A DNA stretch of 64,000 nt, taken from Oscillibacter sp. (GTDB lineage Bacteria; Bacillota; Clostridia; Oscillospirales; Oscillospiraceae). The notes under the pieces are model-generated. The model was not told the DNA's origin and ran no database searches. It saw only the letters and a list, made by a program, of their open reading frames with translations. A program made the translations under genes and the position numbers. This document shows positions 7,798 to 16,035 of this stretch, piece by piece; position 1 is the first letter of the stretch, and every line of letters begins with the position of its first letter. The DNA is taken from assembly GCA_017526785.1 (NCBI GenBank), contig JAFXQV010000015.1:1-64000 (forward strand). The letters are read 5' to 3'.

Positions 7798-8208
7798 ATG
7801 CGAGAACGGAACGCGGACGCGTTGCTCATTACGGAAATCCACGATTTGCTGTACCGATTAGGTATCCGAGCCACGCGTCAGGGATTTTTGGAAACGTCCT
7901 GCGCGGTCTTTCTGGTCATGCGGCAGCGGGAGCCGTTATGGTTCTCCATCATGGACGTGTATCAGCAGGTTTCCGAACTGTACCACATGGACATTCATGT
8001 GATTGACCCGCGTATCCGCCTCATCATCCGGAAGATATGGAGGGAACACCGGGCGACGCTGAACGGCCTCATAGGCAAGGAACTGGAGAGCGTTCCGACG
8101 CCCCGGCAGTTCATCCAGATTCTGTGCGGCTACCTGCACAAGCGGAGGCCGTACCGCATATCCAGACCGCGTGAAATCCCCGTACGGAGACAGCCCGAAC
8201 GGCGCTGA
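7798..8208 (+). CDS. Stand-alone Spo0A C-terminal-like DNA-binding protein
   Basis: 136 residues with no receiver domain. Residues 8-110 follow the Spo0A effector fold: ITEIHDLLYRLGIRATRQGF matches the first helices, then SIMDVYQQVSELYHMD, IDPRIRLIIRKIWREH in the recognition-helix region, and a final TPRQFIQILCGYL (compare TNSEFI in Spo0A). The C-terminal 22 residues are strongly basic. AGGAGG lies 8 bases before the ATG at 7798; an upstream in-frame start lacks a ribosome site. It lacks the aspartate-bearing receiver, so phosphorylation cannot control it. It may compete for or modulate 0A boxes (inference). The stop lies 3 bases from the convergent phosphotrehalase stop. Confidence 0.75.
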   Translation: MRERNADALLITEIHDLLYRLGIRATRQGFLETSCAVFLVMRQREPLWFSIMDVYQQVSELYHMDIHVIDPRIRLIIRKIWREHRATLNGLIGKELESVPTPRQFIQILCGYLHKRRPYRISRPREIPVRRQPERR

Positions 8209-8211
8209 ACG

Positions 8212-9852
8212 TCAGTTCAGGACGGCGAAGGCCTCATAGGGGCGAAGCGCCAGCGTGCCGTTTTCGAGACGCGCCATTTGGTCGGACGCGCCATTGCAGA
8301 GCAGAAGCGTACCGGGCTTCAAGTCGACGTTCGCGGCCTCGTTCTGCCCGCTGAAACTACATACCACGGTCAGCCGCTGTCCGTCAAGGCTTCTCTCGTA
8401 GGCAAACACGCGCTCATTGCCAGTCTCCAAGAAGCGTACTTCCCCTTCCGCGATAATCGGGTACTCCTTGCGGAGTTTGATAAGGGTTCTGTAGTAGTGC
8501 AAAATGGAGTCGGGGTCGTCTTCCTCGGCTTCCACGTTGATGAAGCTGTAGTTTGCGGGGATTTCGAGCCACGGGGAACCGTCCGTAAATCCGGCGTTCC
8601 GTCCGGCGCTCCACTGCATGGGCGTCCGGGAGTTGTCGCGGGAACGCTGTGCAAGCACTTCCAAGGCGTCCTGTTCGGACAGGCCGCGCTCAAGGAGAAT
8701 CTTATAGTAGTTAATGCACTCCACGTCGTTGTATTGTTCGATTGTCGTATAGTGCGCGTTGGTCATGCCGAGTTCCTCGCCCTGATAGACGTAGGGCGTA
8801 CCGCGCAGAAAGTGGATGAACGTCCCCAGCATTTTCGCGGACTGCTTCCAGTATTCGCCCTCGTCGCCGAAGCGCGACACAATGCGCGGCTGGTCGTGGT
8901 TGCACCAGAAGACGGCATTCCACCCGCCCCGGCGCGACATCTCCTCTTGCCACTGCCGGAAAATCCCGTGCAGTTGCGCCAAGTCCGGCGGCATTAACGC
9001 CCACTTGTCGCCGTTCTTGTAGTCTACTTTCAGGTGGTGGAAGTTGAAGCACATCGCCAGTTCCCGGCTCTCCGGGTTCGAGTACCGGATACAGTTTTCC
9101 AGCGTCGTGGACGCCATTTCACCGACCGTGACCATGTTCTCAATGCCGGTGTCCGTGACCATCTCGCGTATGAACTCGTGGATTCTGTGGCCGTCCTTGC
9201 AGTAACTCGCGCCGCTTCCGGAACCGCACTGTTCCAGATGTTCCGGCTTTGAAACAAGGTTCAGCACGTCGAAACGGAATCCCTTGACGCCCTTCCCCTT
9301 CCAGAAGCGGATAACGTCTTTGAGCGCGTCCCGGACTTTCGGATTTTCCCAGTTCAAGTCCGGCTGTGACTTGTCGAACAGGTGCAGGTACCACTTATCG
9401 AGGTTCGGGACGTACTCCCAAGCGGGGGTTCCGAAGCTGGCAGTCCAGTCGAGAGGCGGCTTCCCGTCCACGCCGTCCCGGAAAATGTAGTAGTCCATGT
9501 ATTCCGGGTCGCCCGTCAGCGCCTTTTTGAACCATTCATGGTCCCAAGAGGTATGATTAAAGACCATGTCGAACATGAAGCCAATGCCCAGCTTGTCGGC
9601 CTCGGCAATCATGGCCTCGCAGTCGGCCATCGTGCCGAACATCGGATTGACCGCGCAGTAGTCGGCCACATCGTAGCCGTTGTCGAACATCGGCGACGGG
9701 AAGAACGGCGTCACCCAGATGTAGTCCACGCCCAGACTTTTCAAGTACGGCAGTTTGGCGCGAATGCCGTTCAGGTCGCCGATACCGTCGCCGTTGCTGT
9801 CGTAGAACGACTTCACATAAATCTGATATACCACGCTGTTTTTGTGTTCCAT
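8212..9852 (-). CDS. treC: Alpha,alpha-phosphotrehalase (GH13)
   Basis: 546 residues, the usual length for TreC. GH13 motifs are in order: VVYQIYVKSFYDSNGDGIGD at the N-terminus, DMVFNHTS (region I), GFRFDVLNLVSK with the nucleophile aspartate, TVGEMAST with the acid/base glutamate, and WCNHDQPRIVSRFG (third acid). The LNLVSK and DGHRIHEFI context is typical of trehalose-6-phosphate hydrolases rather than oligo-1,6-glucosidases. It would hydrolyse trehalose-6-P, delivered by the PTS gene upstream, to glucose and glucose-6-P. An ACAGGAGGG ribosome site is present. An alternative is another phospho-disaccharide glucosidase. Confidence 0.88.
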   Translation of the reverse strand: MEHKNSVVYQIYVKSFYDSNGDGIGDLNGIRAKLPYLKSLGVDYIWVTPFFPSPMFDNGYDVADYCAVNPMFGTMADCEAMIAEADKLGIGFMFDMVFNHTSWDHEWFKKALTGDPEYMDYYIFRDGVDGKPPLDWTASFGTPAWEYVPNLDKWYLHLFDKSQPDLNWENPKVRDALKDVIRFWKGKGVKGFRFDVLNLVSKPEHLEQCGSGSGASYCKDGHRIHEFIREMVTDTGIENMVTVGEMASTTLENCIRYSNPESRELAMCFNFHHLKVDYKNGDKWALMPPDLAQLHGIFRQWQEEMSRRGGWNAVFWCNHDQPRIVSRFGDEGEYWKQSAKMLGTFIHFLRGTPYVYQGEELGMTNAHYTTIEQYNDVECINYYKILLERGLSEQDALEVLAQRSRDNSRTPMQWSAGRNAGFTDGSPWLEIPANYSFINVEAEEDDPDSILHYYRTLIKLRKEYPIIAEGEVRFLETGNERVFAYERSLDGQRLTVVCSFSGQNEAANVDLKPGTLLLCNGASDQMARLENGTLALRPYEAFAVLN

Positions 9853-9877
9853 TGTTACCCTCCTGTTTCATGACGGA

Positions 9878-9901
9878 CAGGGGAAGCGTGCACTTCCCCT
9901 G
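9878..9901 (-). other. Intercistronic hairpin between the PTS and treC genes
   Basis: A perfect nine-base stem, CAGGGGAAG with CTTCCCCTG, and a six-base loop in the 58-base gap. There is no T tract on either side, so it more likely tunes mRNA stability or relative expression than terminates. Confidence 0.5.
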
Positions 9902-9910
9902 AAAACGGAA

Positions 9911-11878
9911 TTACTCGGCGTGTCCGACGATATCGCCGCCCGCCCGCACGTCCTTTCCGGCGTCGAAGCGGAACTTTCCGTATCCGCCATCGTCCGTGAC
10001 GACCATCATCGTAATGAGGGGGTGTCCGGCGGCCTTGATTTTCACGGGGTCGAACGTAATTAACTGCTCTCCCGCTTTGACGCGCTGTCCGCGCCGGACA
10101 TGAATTTGGAACCCGTCGCCGTTCATGCCCACGGTGTCGAGGCCGATATGCAGTAAGATTTCAATGCCGTTCGGGAGCGTCAGCCCGAGGGCGTGGTCGC
10201 TTCCGTCCATTGTCTGGGAAACGGTGCTGTCCGCGGGGGCTACCAGTACACTGCTCGTCGGCTCAATGGCAATGCCGTCGCCCAAAACCTTTTCGGAGAA
10301 GGTCGCGTCGGGAACCTGCGTAATGTCAACGGTTTTGCCGGTCAGGAACGCCTTGAAGTCAATGGGCGCGTGGGCGGCTTTGGCCTGCGCGTCCACGACG
10401 GCCGCTTCCGCGTCCATGCGTTCGGCCTCCGCCTCGGCGGCGGCTTCGGCGTCCAGCCCCTTGCGCTTGCCGACGACGTACGTCAGCGCGAACGGCACCA
10501 CAATCGCAATCAGCATGCAGAGCGCGAACTGCGCCATGTACTCCGGCCGAATCGACAGAATGCCCGGCAGCCCGCCGACGCCGATTGCCGTCGCGGTCAC
10601 GCTGCTTGCCGTGCTGACCACGCCCGCCAGACACGACCCGCACATCCCGCAGATGAACGGGAACACATACTTTAAATTGATACCGAACATCGCCGGCTCC
10701 GTGACGCCCAAGTAGCACGAAATGCACGACGGAATATTCAGTTCCTGCGCGCGGGTACTCTTGCGCTGTAAGGCAATCATGCCGAGGACGGCGGAACCCT
10801 GCGCGATATTGCTAAGCGCAATCATCGGCCAGAGCATGGTTCCGGGGTGGGCGCTGGCCTGCGAACCCGCGATAAGCTGTAAGTCAATGGCGTTGCTCAT
10901 GTGGTGCAGACCCGTGATGACCAGCGGGGCGTAGAAGAACCCGAACACCGCCCCGAACAGGACACGGAACGAACCACTGATGCCCGCATAGACGACCTTG
11001 GAAATGGCGTCGCCGATTTTCCAGCCGATGGGGCCGAGTACGAAGTGCGCCGCCATGACCGCGCAGAGCAGGCTACAGAACGGCACCAGAATCATAGATA
11101 CGACTTTCGGCGAAATCTTCTTGAAGAACCGCTCCAGATAGGCCAGCGTGAAGGCCGCCAGAATCGCCGGGAGTACCTGCGCCTGATAGCCAATCATGTT
11201 GACCTTGATAAAGCCGAAGTCCCACTGGTTGATGGTGCCGTTTGCGAGGGCGTCGGCGACGCCGTAGGCGTTGGTCAACTGCCCGGAAACGAGCGTCAGA
11301 CCGAGGATAATGCCCAGCATTTCCGTACCGCCCATTTTCTTCATGACCGTCCAGCAGATTCCGACCGGAATGCCGACGTGGAACACGGCCTCACCGAGTA
11401 ACCACAGAAAGTGGTCGACGCCCGCCCAGAACTGGCTCTGACTGACGAGTGTCGCGCCGTTGAAAACTTCCATGCTGTCGATGACGTTCCGGAAGCCCAG
11501 AATCAGGCCGCCCGTGACAATGGCCGGAATCAGCGGCGCGAAAATCTCAGCAAGAGAGGTCATGAGTTTTTGCAGAACGTTTTGATTCTGCTTGGACATG
11601 CTCTTGACCTGTTCCTTGGACACCCCCGACACGCCCGACACCGCCGCGAAATCGTCGTAGAAGTCGGCGACCTCGTTGCCGATAATCACCTGAAACTGTC
11701 CGGCCTGCGTGAAGGTGCCTTTGACGGAGGGAATGCGCTCAATGCGTTTGATGTCGGCCTTTTTGGGGTCCATGAGTACGTACCGCATGCGGGTAATGCA
11801 GTGGGACACCGCCGCGATGTTTTCGCTTCCGCCGATTGCGGCAAGCAGTTCTTTTGAGTCCTCTGTAAACTTGCCCAT
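9911..11878 (-). CDS. treP: PTS system trehalose-type EIIBCA fusion
   Basis: 655 residues in three parts. EIIB (1-90) has the phosphocysteine in AAVSHCITRMRYVL. EIIC (about 110-480) has ten or so membrane segments with GLHHMSNAIDLQLIAG. EIIA of the glucose type (about 525-655) has the phosphohistidine in EILLHIGLDTVGMNGDGF. All three domains are fused, so no separate EIIA is needed. The start at 11878 is chosen because GAGGAGG lies 7 bases upstream; the ATG at 11893 precedes that site. Pairing with treC and a TreR-like operator in the promoter supports trehalose; other alpha/beta-glucosides remain possible. Product: phosphorylated trehalose in the cytoplasm. Confidence 0.88.
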   Translation of the reverse strand: MGKFTEDSKELLAAIGGSENIAAVSHCITRMRYVLMDPKKADIKRIERIPSVKGTFTQAGQFQVIIGNEVADFYDDFAAVSGVSGVSKEQVKSMSKQNQNVLQKLMTSLAEIFAPLIPAIVTGGLILGFRNVIDSMEVFNGATLVSQSQFWAGVDHFLWLLGEAVFHVGIPVGICWTVMKKMGGTEMLGIILGLTLVSGQLTNAYGVADALANGTINQWDFGFIKVNMIGYQAQVLPAILAAFTLAYLERFFKKISPKVVSMILVPFCSLLCAVMAAHFVLGPIGWKIGDAISKVVYAGISGSFRVLFGAVFGFFYAPLVITGLHHMSNAIDLQLIAGSQASAHPGTMLWPMIALSNIAQGSAVLGMIALQRKSTRAQELNIPSCISCYLGVTEPAMFGINLKYVFPFICGMCGSCLAGVVSTASSVTATAIGVGGLPGILSIRPEYMAQFALCMLIAIVVPFALTYVVGKRKGLDAEAAAEAEAERMDAEAAVVDAQAKAAHAPIDFKAFLTGKTVDITQVPDATFSEKVLGDGIAIEPTSSVLVAPADSTVSQTMDGSDHALGLTLPNGIEILLHIGLDTVGMNGDGFQIHVRRGQRVKAGEQLITFDPVKIKAAGHPLITMMVVTDDGGYGKFRFDAGKDVRAGGDIVGHAE

Positions 11879-11926
11879 ATTTCTCCTCCTCACATGACTG
11901 AAACCGTGCGTTTTCGAGACAGGTTC

Positions 11927-11955
11927 ATCTTAACTTGTTTATACAAGATTGTCAA
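11927..11955 (-). promoter_or_regulatory. Promoter of the trehalose operon
   Basis: Minus strand: -35 TTGACA (complement of 11950-11955), a 17-base spacer and -10 TAAGAT (complement of 11927-11932). The start codon is at 11878. Confidence 0.78.
11934..11947 (-). promoter_or_regulatory. TreR-like operator between -35 and -10
   Basis: CTTGTTTATACAAG is an inverted repeat (CTTGT and ACAAG) lying wholly inside the promoter spacer. It resembles the TTGTATATACAA operator of GntR-family TreR repressors. No treR gene is in the window, so the regulator must be encoded elsewhere. Confidence 0.6.
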
Positions 11956-12198
11956 GAAGCCCCGTCCAAAAAACATGTACAAATCATGAAAGCCTGTCTT
12001 GTGCATATTCCCAGTATGCGAAATCGGCCTGTGCGCTTGGCCAGCCGCACAGACCGCTATGTGTAAAGTTTTCCGGACAAACAAATGTTCGTCGCAACGT
12101 ACCGGGCAGGGCGATTTCGGATAATGTTTCCGCTTCGCTTCACGCGTACGCCTTTTGGGGAGATGTCGCCGTAAATGACAGAGGGCGCAAATTCGCGG
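11956..12198. other. Gap with no gene between the tre promoter and ylbJ
   Basis: No coding region is supported here; a 64-codon minus-strand reading across 11890-12084 has no ribosome site and overlaps the tre promoter. Two hairpins are visible: 12003-12019 (GCATA and TATGC) and 12026-12055 (ten-base stem GGCCTGTGCG). Neither has a T tract. The second could stop or stabilise the leftward ylbJ transcript. Confidence 0.4.
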
Positions 12199-13101
12199 TC
12201 AGGCGGCGGAAGCCGCGCAAAATGCCGCCGCGAGCAGTCCGGAAAGCGCGGCCTGTACGGCTTTCCCGTACAGACAGGGGCGGACGGACAGCCCGGTGTT
12301 TTCGAGTGCGGCGGCGGTCTGCGCGAGTGCCGACACCCCGCCCCACCCCGCGCACAGCGACGCCAATACAAAGCCGTGGGCGTCGGGCGTCAGTAGCGGC
12401 GTCAGCGAGAACAGTTCGAGCAGTCCGACGCACGGCGGGGCGGCGCGGAGCGGGTGCGCGAGTACATAGAAGAACACCACGAAGCCGCACACGCGCAACA
12501 TCGCCGAGGCGGCGTCTCCGGCGGCGTCGACGAACGCCGGGAAGAAGCCGGGCGGCGTTGTGCCGGACAGCGCGGGAATGTCGGGCGGCGCGGTACGCCG
12601 GGCGTCGCGTCCGCGGAAACACAGCCCCGTCAGGAACGCCGACAAGACATGTATCAATAGAAGCGCGATTCCGGCGCGGGTACTCCCGAACACGCCGACG
12701 CCCAACACGCTGTACAGAAACGCGGGATTCGCGTTGTTGCAGAATGTCAGGAGGCGTTCTGTTTCGTTTTTGGTGAGCAGACCGAGGCGGTAGAGGTCGG
12801 CGGCGGTACGCGCCCCGACAGGGTAGCCGCCGAGCAGTCCCAGTAATACGGCGCTTCCGGCGCTTCCGGGGAGACGATACAACGACATCAGCGGCGCGAG
12901 TGTCGGCGACGCCCACGCCCCGAAGCCTAACGACATCAGCAGACCCGTCACGACCAGAAACGGGAACAGCGCCGGGACGACCGACACGGCGCAGAGCCGC
13001 AACGCGTCGGACGCGGCCTGCCGTACGCGTCCGGCGTCGGCGAGGAACCACACAAGGAGTGCCGCGCACAGTAACAGGTTTGTCCGCCGGGACAGTTTCA
13101 T
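12199..13101 (-). CDS. ylbJ: Sporulation integral membrane protein YlbJ-like (nucleoside-recognition/Gate fold)
   Basis: 300 residues with seven to eight membrane segments. Family motifs are VVPALFPFLVVTGLL, the conserved LLGGYPVGARTAADLY, TERLLTFCNNANPAFLYS, and a late GWGGVSALAQTAA. These match YlbJ, an endospore-formation membrane protein of the Gate family made in the mother cell in Bacillus. About 300 residues is shorter than the 400-residue Bacillus protein but common in Clostridia. A possible sigma-E-like -10 (CATACATT) lies about 22 bases upstream of the start; I could not find a good -35. It lies near tmcAL (ylbM), as in Bacillus, but on the opposite strand. Confidence 0.85.
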   Translation of the reverse strand: MKLSRRTNLLLCAALLVWFLADAGRVRQAASDALRLCAVSVVPALFPFLVVTGLLMSLGFGAWASPTLAPLMSLYRLPGSAGSAVLLGLLGGYPVGARTAADLYRLGLLTKNETERLLTFCNNANPAFLYSVLGVGVFGSTRAGIALLLIHVLSAFLTGLCFRGRDARRTAPPDIPALSGTTPPGFFPAFVDAAGDAASAMLRVCGFVVFFYVLAHPLRAAPPCVGLLELFSLTPLLTPDAHGFVLASLCAGWGGVSALAQTAAALENTGLSVRPCLYGKAVQAALSGLLAAAFCAASAA

Positions 13102-13375
13102 GACACATCACCTGTCGCAATGTATGCGGCGTCGCGGGAAACCATGTCCGATTATCACGCCCCGGCGCGGGACAACAAAAAACCACTTTGTGAAAAGTGA
13201 CCCGGTTCGTAAAAATGTGTAAAAAGCCTATGCGGAAACTGATTGCCGATATAGCGCAAATCTATAGATTTATCAATATTTAATTTTAGAAAATTTTGCT
13301 ATCTGTCTGAAAAAGCGCTCTGTTTAACGGACTTTGCCAATGATTCCTTTACACATATGTGAGAATTTGGCTTTG
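13102..13375. other. AT-rich intergenic region upstream of nagZ
   Basis: No gene is seen. Bases about 13195-13375 are strikingly AT-rich compared with the rest of the window. They contain two perfect palindromes, AAATCTATAGATTT (13258-13271) and CACATATGTG (within about 13350-13362). Likely a regulatory or curved-DNA region between divergent genes. Confidence 0.45.
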
Positions 13376-13404
13376 TTGACGCGCCCGGGTTTCTGTGCTA
13401 TAAT
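13376..13404 (+). promoter_or_regulatory. Sigma-A promoter of nagZ
   Basis: TTGACG (13376-13381), a 17-base spacer and TATAAT (13399-13404). The start codon is 33 bases downstream of the -10. Confidence 0.82.
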
Positions 13405-13436
13405 GGCGTGGAAACAGTGTGAAGGGAGTGTTGCCT

Positions 13437-14729
13437 ATGGCTCATAAGCCCGGAAAAGTATATTTCACGGATACCGAGAAGAAATGGAGTCCGTTCCGGA
13501 TTCTGGCGTTACTGGGAATTATGGCGCTCGTCGTGGCGCTGACGGGGTTCGGGATTTCGCGCCTGAAAAATCAGGAACCGGAACCCGTGCCGGAGACGGA
13601 ACGCGTAAGCGTGCCGGAGGAACTGTCGGACGCGGAGGGCGTCCTGCCGCCGGAGGAACTGGAGAAAGAATCGTGGTTGTCGCGTCTGGTACATCCGCGC
13701 TCAAAGGCGGAAAAATTGCTGTCCGAAATGAGTATCCGGGACAAGGTTTACCAACTGTTCATTGTGTTTCCCGACCAGTTGACGGGCAAGCCGCCCGTGA
13801 CCGAGGCCGGGGACGATGTGCGGGACGGTCTCGACCGCTACCCCGTCGGGGGCATTCTGTTCGACCGCGACAACATCCAGAGCCGCGCGCAAATCGGTAA
13901 CCTGCTCGCGCAAATGCAGTCCTACAGCCGGATACCGTTACTCATGACCTGCGACGAGGAGGGCGGACGCGTAAGCCGCCTTATGAAAACGGTGGGTACG
14001 CCGTACGTCGGCCCCATGCTCTCCTACCGCGACAGGGGCGAGGCCACCGCGAAAGCCAACGCCGTGACGATTGCGGGCGGCCTGACTTCCTGCGGGTTCA
14101 ACATGGACTTCGCGCCCGTGGCGGACGTTTGGTCGAATCCGGACAACTCCGTGATTGGGAACCGCGCCTACAGCACCGACTTCGACGAGGCCGCGGCACT
14201 TGTCCGGGCGGCCGTGGAGGGCTTCCATGAGGGGGGCGTCGCCTGTACCTTGAAGCACTTCCCCGGCCACGGCGACACCTACGAGGACAGCCACAACGGA
14301 CTCGCGAAAGTCTACCGCACTTGGAACCAGTTGGAAGAGGCGGAGTTGAAGCCGTTCCGGGCGGGAATCGCGGCCGGGGCGGACGCCGTTATGGTCGGAC
14401 ACCTTATCGTCGGCGAAATCGACGCAGACCCCGCCACAATTTCCCGCGTCATCGTCACGGACATGCTCCGGGACGAACTCGGGTTTCAGGGCGTGATTAT
14501 CACGGACAGCCTGCAAATGGAGGCAATCACGCAGCACTACACCCCGGGAGAAGTCGCGCTGCGCGCCATTGAGGCCGGGGTAGACGTACTGTTAGCGCCG
14601 AACAATCTTGGAGAGGCGGCCGACGCGCTGCTCTCCGCCGTGGAGGACGGGCGGCTCCCCGAAAGCCGCATTGACGAAAGCGTGATGAGGGTGCTACAGT
14701 TGAAAGAATCGTACGGCATTCTGAAATAA
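13437..14729 (+). CDS. nagZ: Beta-N-acetylhexosaminidase / glycoside hydrolase family 3, membrane-anchored
   Basis: 430 residues. A membrane anchor lies at about residues 20-45 (RILALLGIMALVVALTGFGI), followed by an acidic linker and the GH3 barrel from about residue 90. Motifs: PLLMTCDEEGGRVSRL, NMDFAPVADVW, the NagZ-type catalytic loop LKHFPGHGDTYEDSHNG, and VIITDSLQMEAI with the nucleophile aspartate. KHFPGHGDT with its nearby histidine is diagnostic of N-acetylglucosaminidases that trim peptidoglycan fragments. The anchor places it outside the membrane, acting in wall turnover. The start at 13437 follows GAAGGGAG; the ORF itself could begin at GTG 13419. tmcAL follows 64 bases downstream without a terminator. 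Confidence 0.9.
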   Translation: MAHKPGKVYFTDTEKKWSPFRILALLGIMALVVALTGFGISRLKNQEPEPVPETERVSVPEELSDAEGVLPPEELEKESWLSRLVHPRSKAEKLLSEMSIRDKVYQLFIVFPDQLTGKPPVTEAGDDVRDGLDRYPVGGILFDRDNIQSRAQIGNLLAQMQSYSRIPLLMTCDEEGGRVSRLMKTVGTPYVGPMLSYRDRGEATAKANAVTIAGGLTSCGFNMDFAPVADVWSNPDNSVIGNRAYSTDFDEAAALVRAAVEGFHEGGVACTLKHFPGHGDTYEDSHNGLAKVYRTWNQLEEAELKPFRAGIAAGADAVMVGHLIVGEIDADPATISRVIVTDMLRDELGFQGVIITDSLQMEAITQHYTPGEVALRAIEAGVDVLLAPNNLGEAADALLSAVEDGRLPESRIDESVMRVLQLKESYGILK

Positions 14730-14793
14730 ATGTCGGCTCCCGGCGTTTTTTACCGAACTGTCACTTTTTCGTAACCGAAAAGAGGTGAAATCC

Positions 14794-16035
14794 GTGCGCG
14801 TGGCGGGTATGATTACGGAGTACAATCCGCTCCACATGGGACATCTCCGCCTTGTGGAGACCATCCGGCAGAACCTCGGCAGAGACACCGCTGTGATATG
14901 TTGCATGAGCGGCGACTTTGTCCAGCGCGGAGACCTTGCCGTTGTGCGGCGGCAGGCGCGCGCCAAGGCGGCCGTGATGAGCGGCGTTGACTTGGTGCTG
15001 GAGTTGCCCCTGCCCCAGTGCGTGTCATCGGCCGAGGGATTCGCCGAAGGCGGCGTTGGCCTCCTGCTGGCGACGGGTCTGCTGGATACCCTTGTTTTCG
15101 GAAGTGAGCGCGGAGACACCGCCGCGCTCCGGGAGACGGCCGCTGTTTTGCTGCGTGAGAACTTTCCCGCCGCCCTCCGCGGAGAGTTGGCCGCCGGTAT
15201 CTCGTACCCCGCCGCGCGGCAGAGGGCGGTTTCCAAACTGGCCGGGGACGCGCTCGCCGACGTTCTCTCCCGCCCCAACGACCTGTTGGGCGTGGAATAC
15301 TGCAAGAGCCTGTTACGCCGCGCCTCCGACGTGTACCCGCTGGCGGTTCGGCGGGAGGGTACGCCCCACGGACAGGACATCTCCGGCGACGCCGGGTTTC
15401 CGTCCTCGACCGCCATCCGCGCCCTCCTGCGCCGGGGGGAACGGGCGGCGGCACTCTCGCGCATGGCTCCGGCTATGCGGGCGTGCTATCTGGAAGAGGA
15501 GGCCGCCGGACGCGCCCCCGTGTTCTACGAGACGGTCGAACGCGTGATTCTCTACCGTCTGCGTTCGATGTCCCGCGCGGACTTCGCCGCGTTCGACGAC
15601 GGCCGGGAAGGCCTCTCGAACCGCCTCTACGACGCAAGCCGCGGCGCGGTGTCCGTCCGCGAGACGCTCGAACGCGCAAAGACGAAACGCTACCCCATGT
15701 CCCGCCTGCGGCGCATGATTCTGTGGGCGGCGCTGGGTCTGACGGAACGGGAACGCGCCCTCCGCCCGGCCTACCTGCGCCCGCTGGCCATGAGCGCCAC
15801 GGGGCGGAAGTTACTGGCGCGTATGCGAACCTGCGCCGCGCTTCCCGTGCTGACGAAGGCCGGGGACGTGTCCGCGCTGGGTTCCGGGGCGGAGGCGCTC
15901 CTGCGACTGGAAGCAAAAGCCGCCGACCTGTACGCGCTGGCCTGTCCCGTTACCGCCGCCGCCTCGGGCGGCGCTGTCTGGAAAGAGCCGCCTTGGATTG
16001 CGGACGCCGCCTCTTTCAGAAAGGATGTTCCATGA
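14794..16035 (+). CDS. tmcAL: tRNA(Met) cytidine acetate ligase (YlbM/TmcAL family)
   Basis: 413 residues, the usual length. The nucleotidyltransferase fold starts MITEYNPLHMGH (the HxGH ATP-binding site), then VICCMSGDFVQRG, VDLVLELP and VSSAEGFAEGGVGLL, with the distal SSTAIRALL. These are hallmark TmcAL segments. The enzyme activates acetate with ATP and makes N4-acetylcytidine at the wobble base of elongator tRNA-Met. The GTG at 14794 is chosen as start: AGAGGTG ends six bases before it, while the earlier GTG at 14785 lies inside that ribosome site. The last four bases overlap the next gene. Confidence 0.9.
   Translation: MRVAGMITEYNPLHMGHLRLVETIRQNLGRDTAVICCMSGDFVQRGDLAVVRRQARAKAAVMSGVDLVLELPLPQCVSSAEGFAEGGVGLLLATGLLDTLVFGSERGDTAALRETAAVLLRENFPAALRGELAAGISYPAARQRAVSKLAGDALADVLSRPNDLLGVEYCKSLLRRASDVYPLAVRREGTPHGQDISGDAGFPSSTAIRALLRRGERAAALSRMAPAMRACYLEEEAAGRAPVFYETVERVILYRLRSMSRADFAAFDDGREGLSNRLYDASRGAVSVRETLERAKTKRYPMSRLRRMILWAALGLTERERALRPAYLRPLAMSATGRKLLARMRTCAALPVLTKAGDVSALGSGAEALLRLEAKAADLYALACPVTAAASGGAVWKEPPWIADAASFRKDVP

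Noticed and set aside
11890-12084. 64-codon minus-strand reading frame upstream of the trehalose operon
   Set aside because: It spans the promoter and operator of the operon and has no ribosome site.
12140-13186. 348-codon reading frame on the same strand as ylbJ
   Set aside because: It is an out-of-frame arginine/proline-rich shadow of the clearly recognisable ylbJ gene.
15483-16031. Upstream extension of the DUF3298 lipoprotein frame
   Set aside because: It lies inside tmcAL in another frame, is arginine-rich, and the lipoprotein signal peptide with its own coupled ATG starts at 16032.
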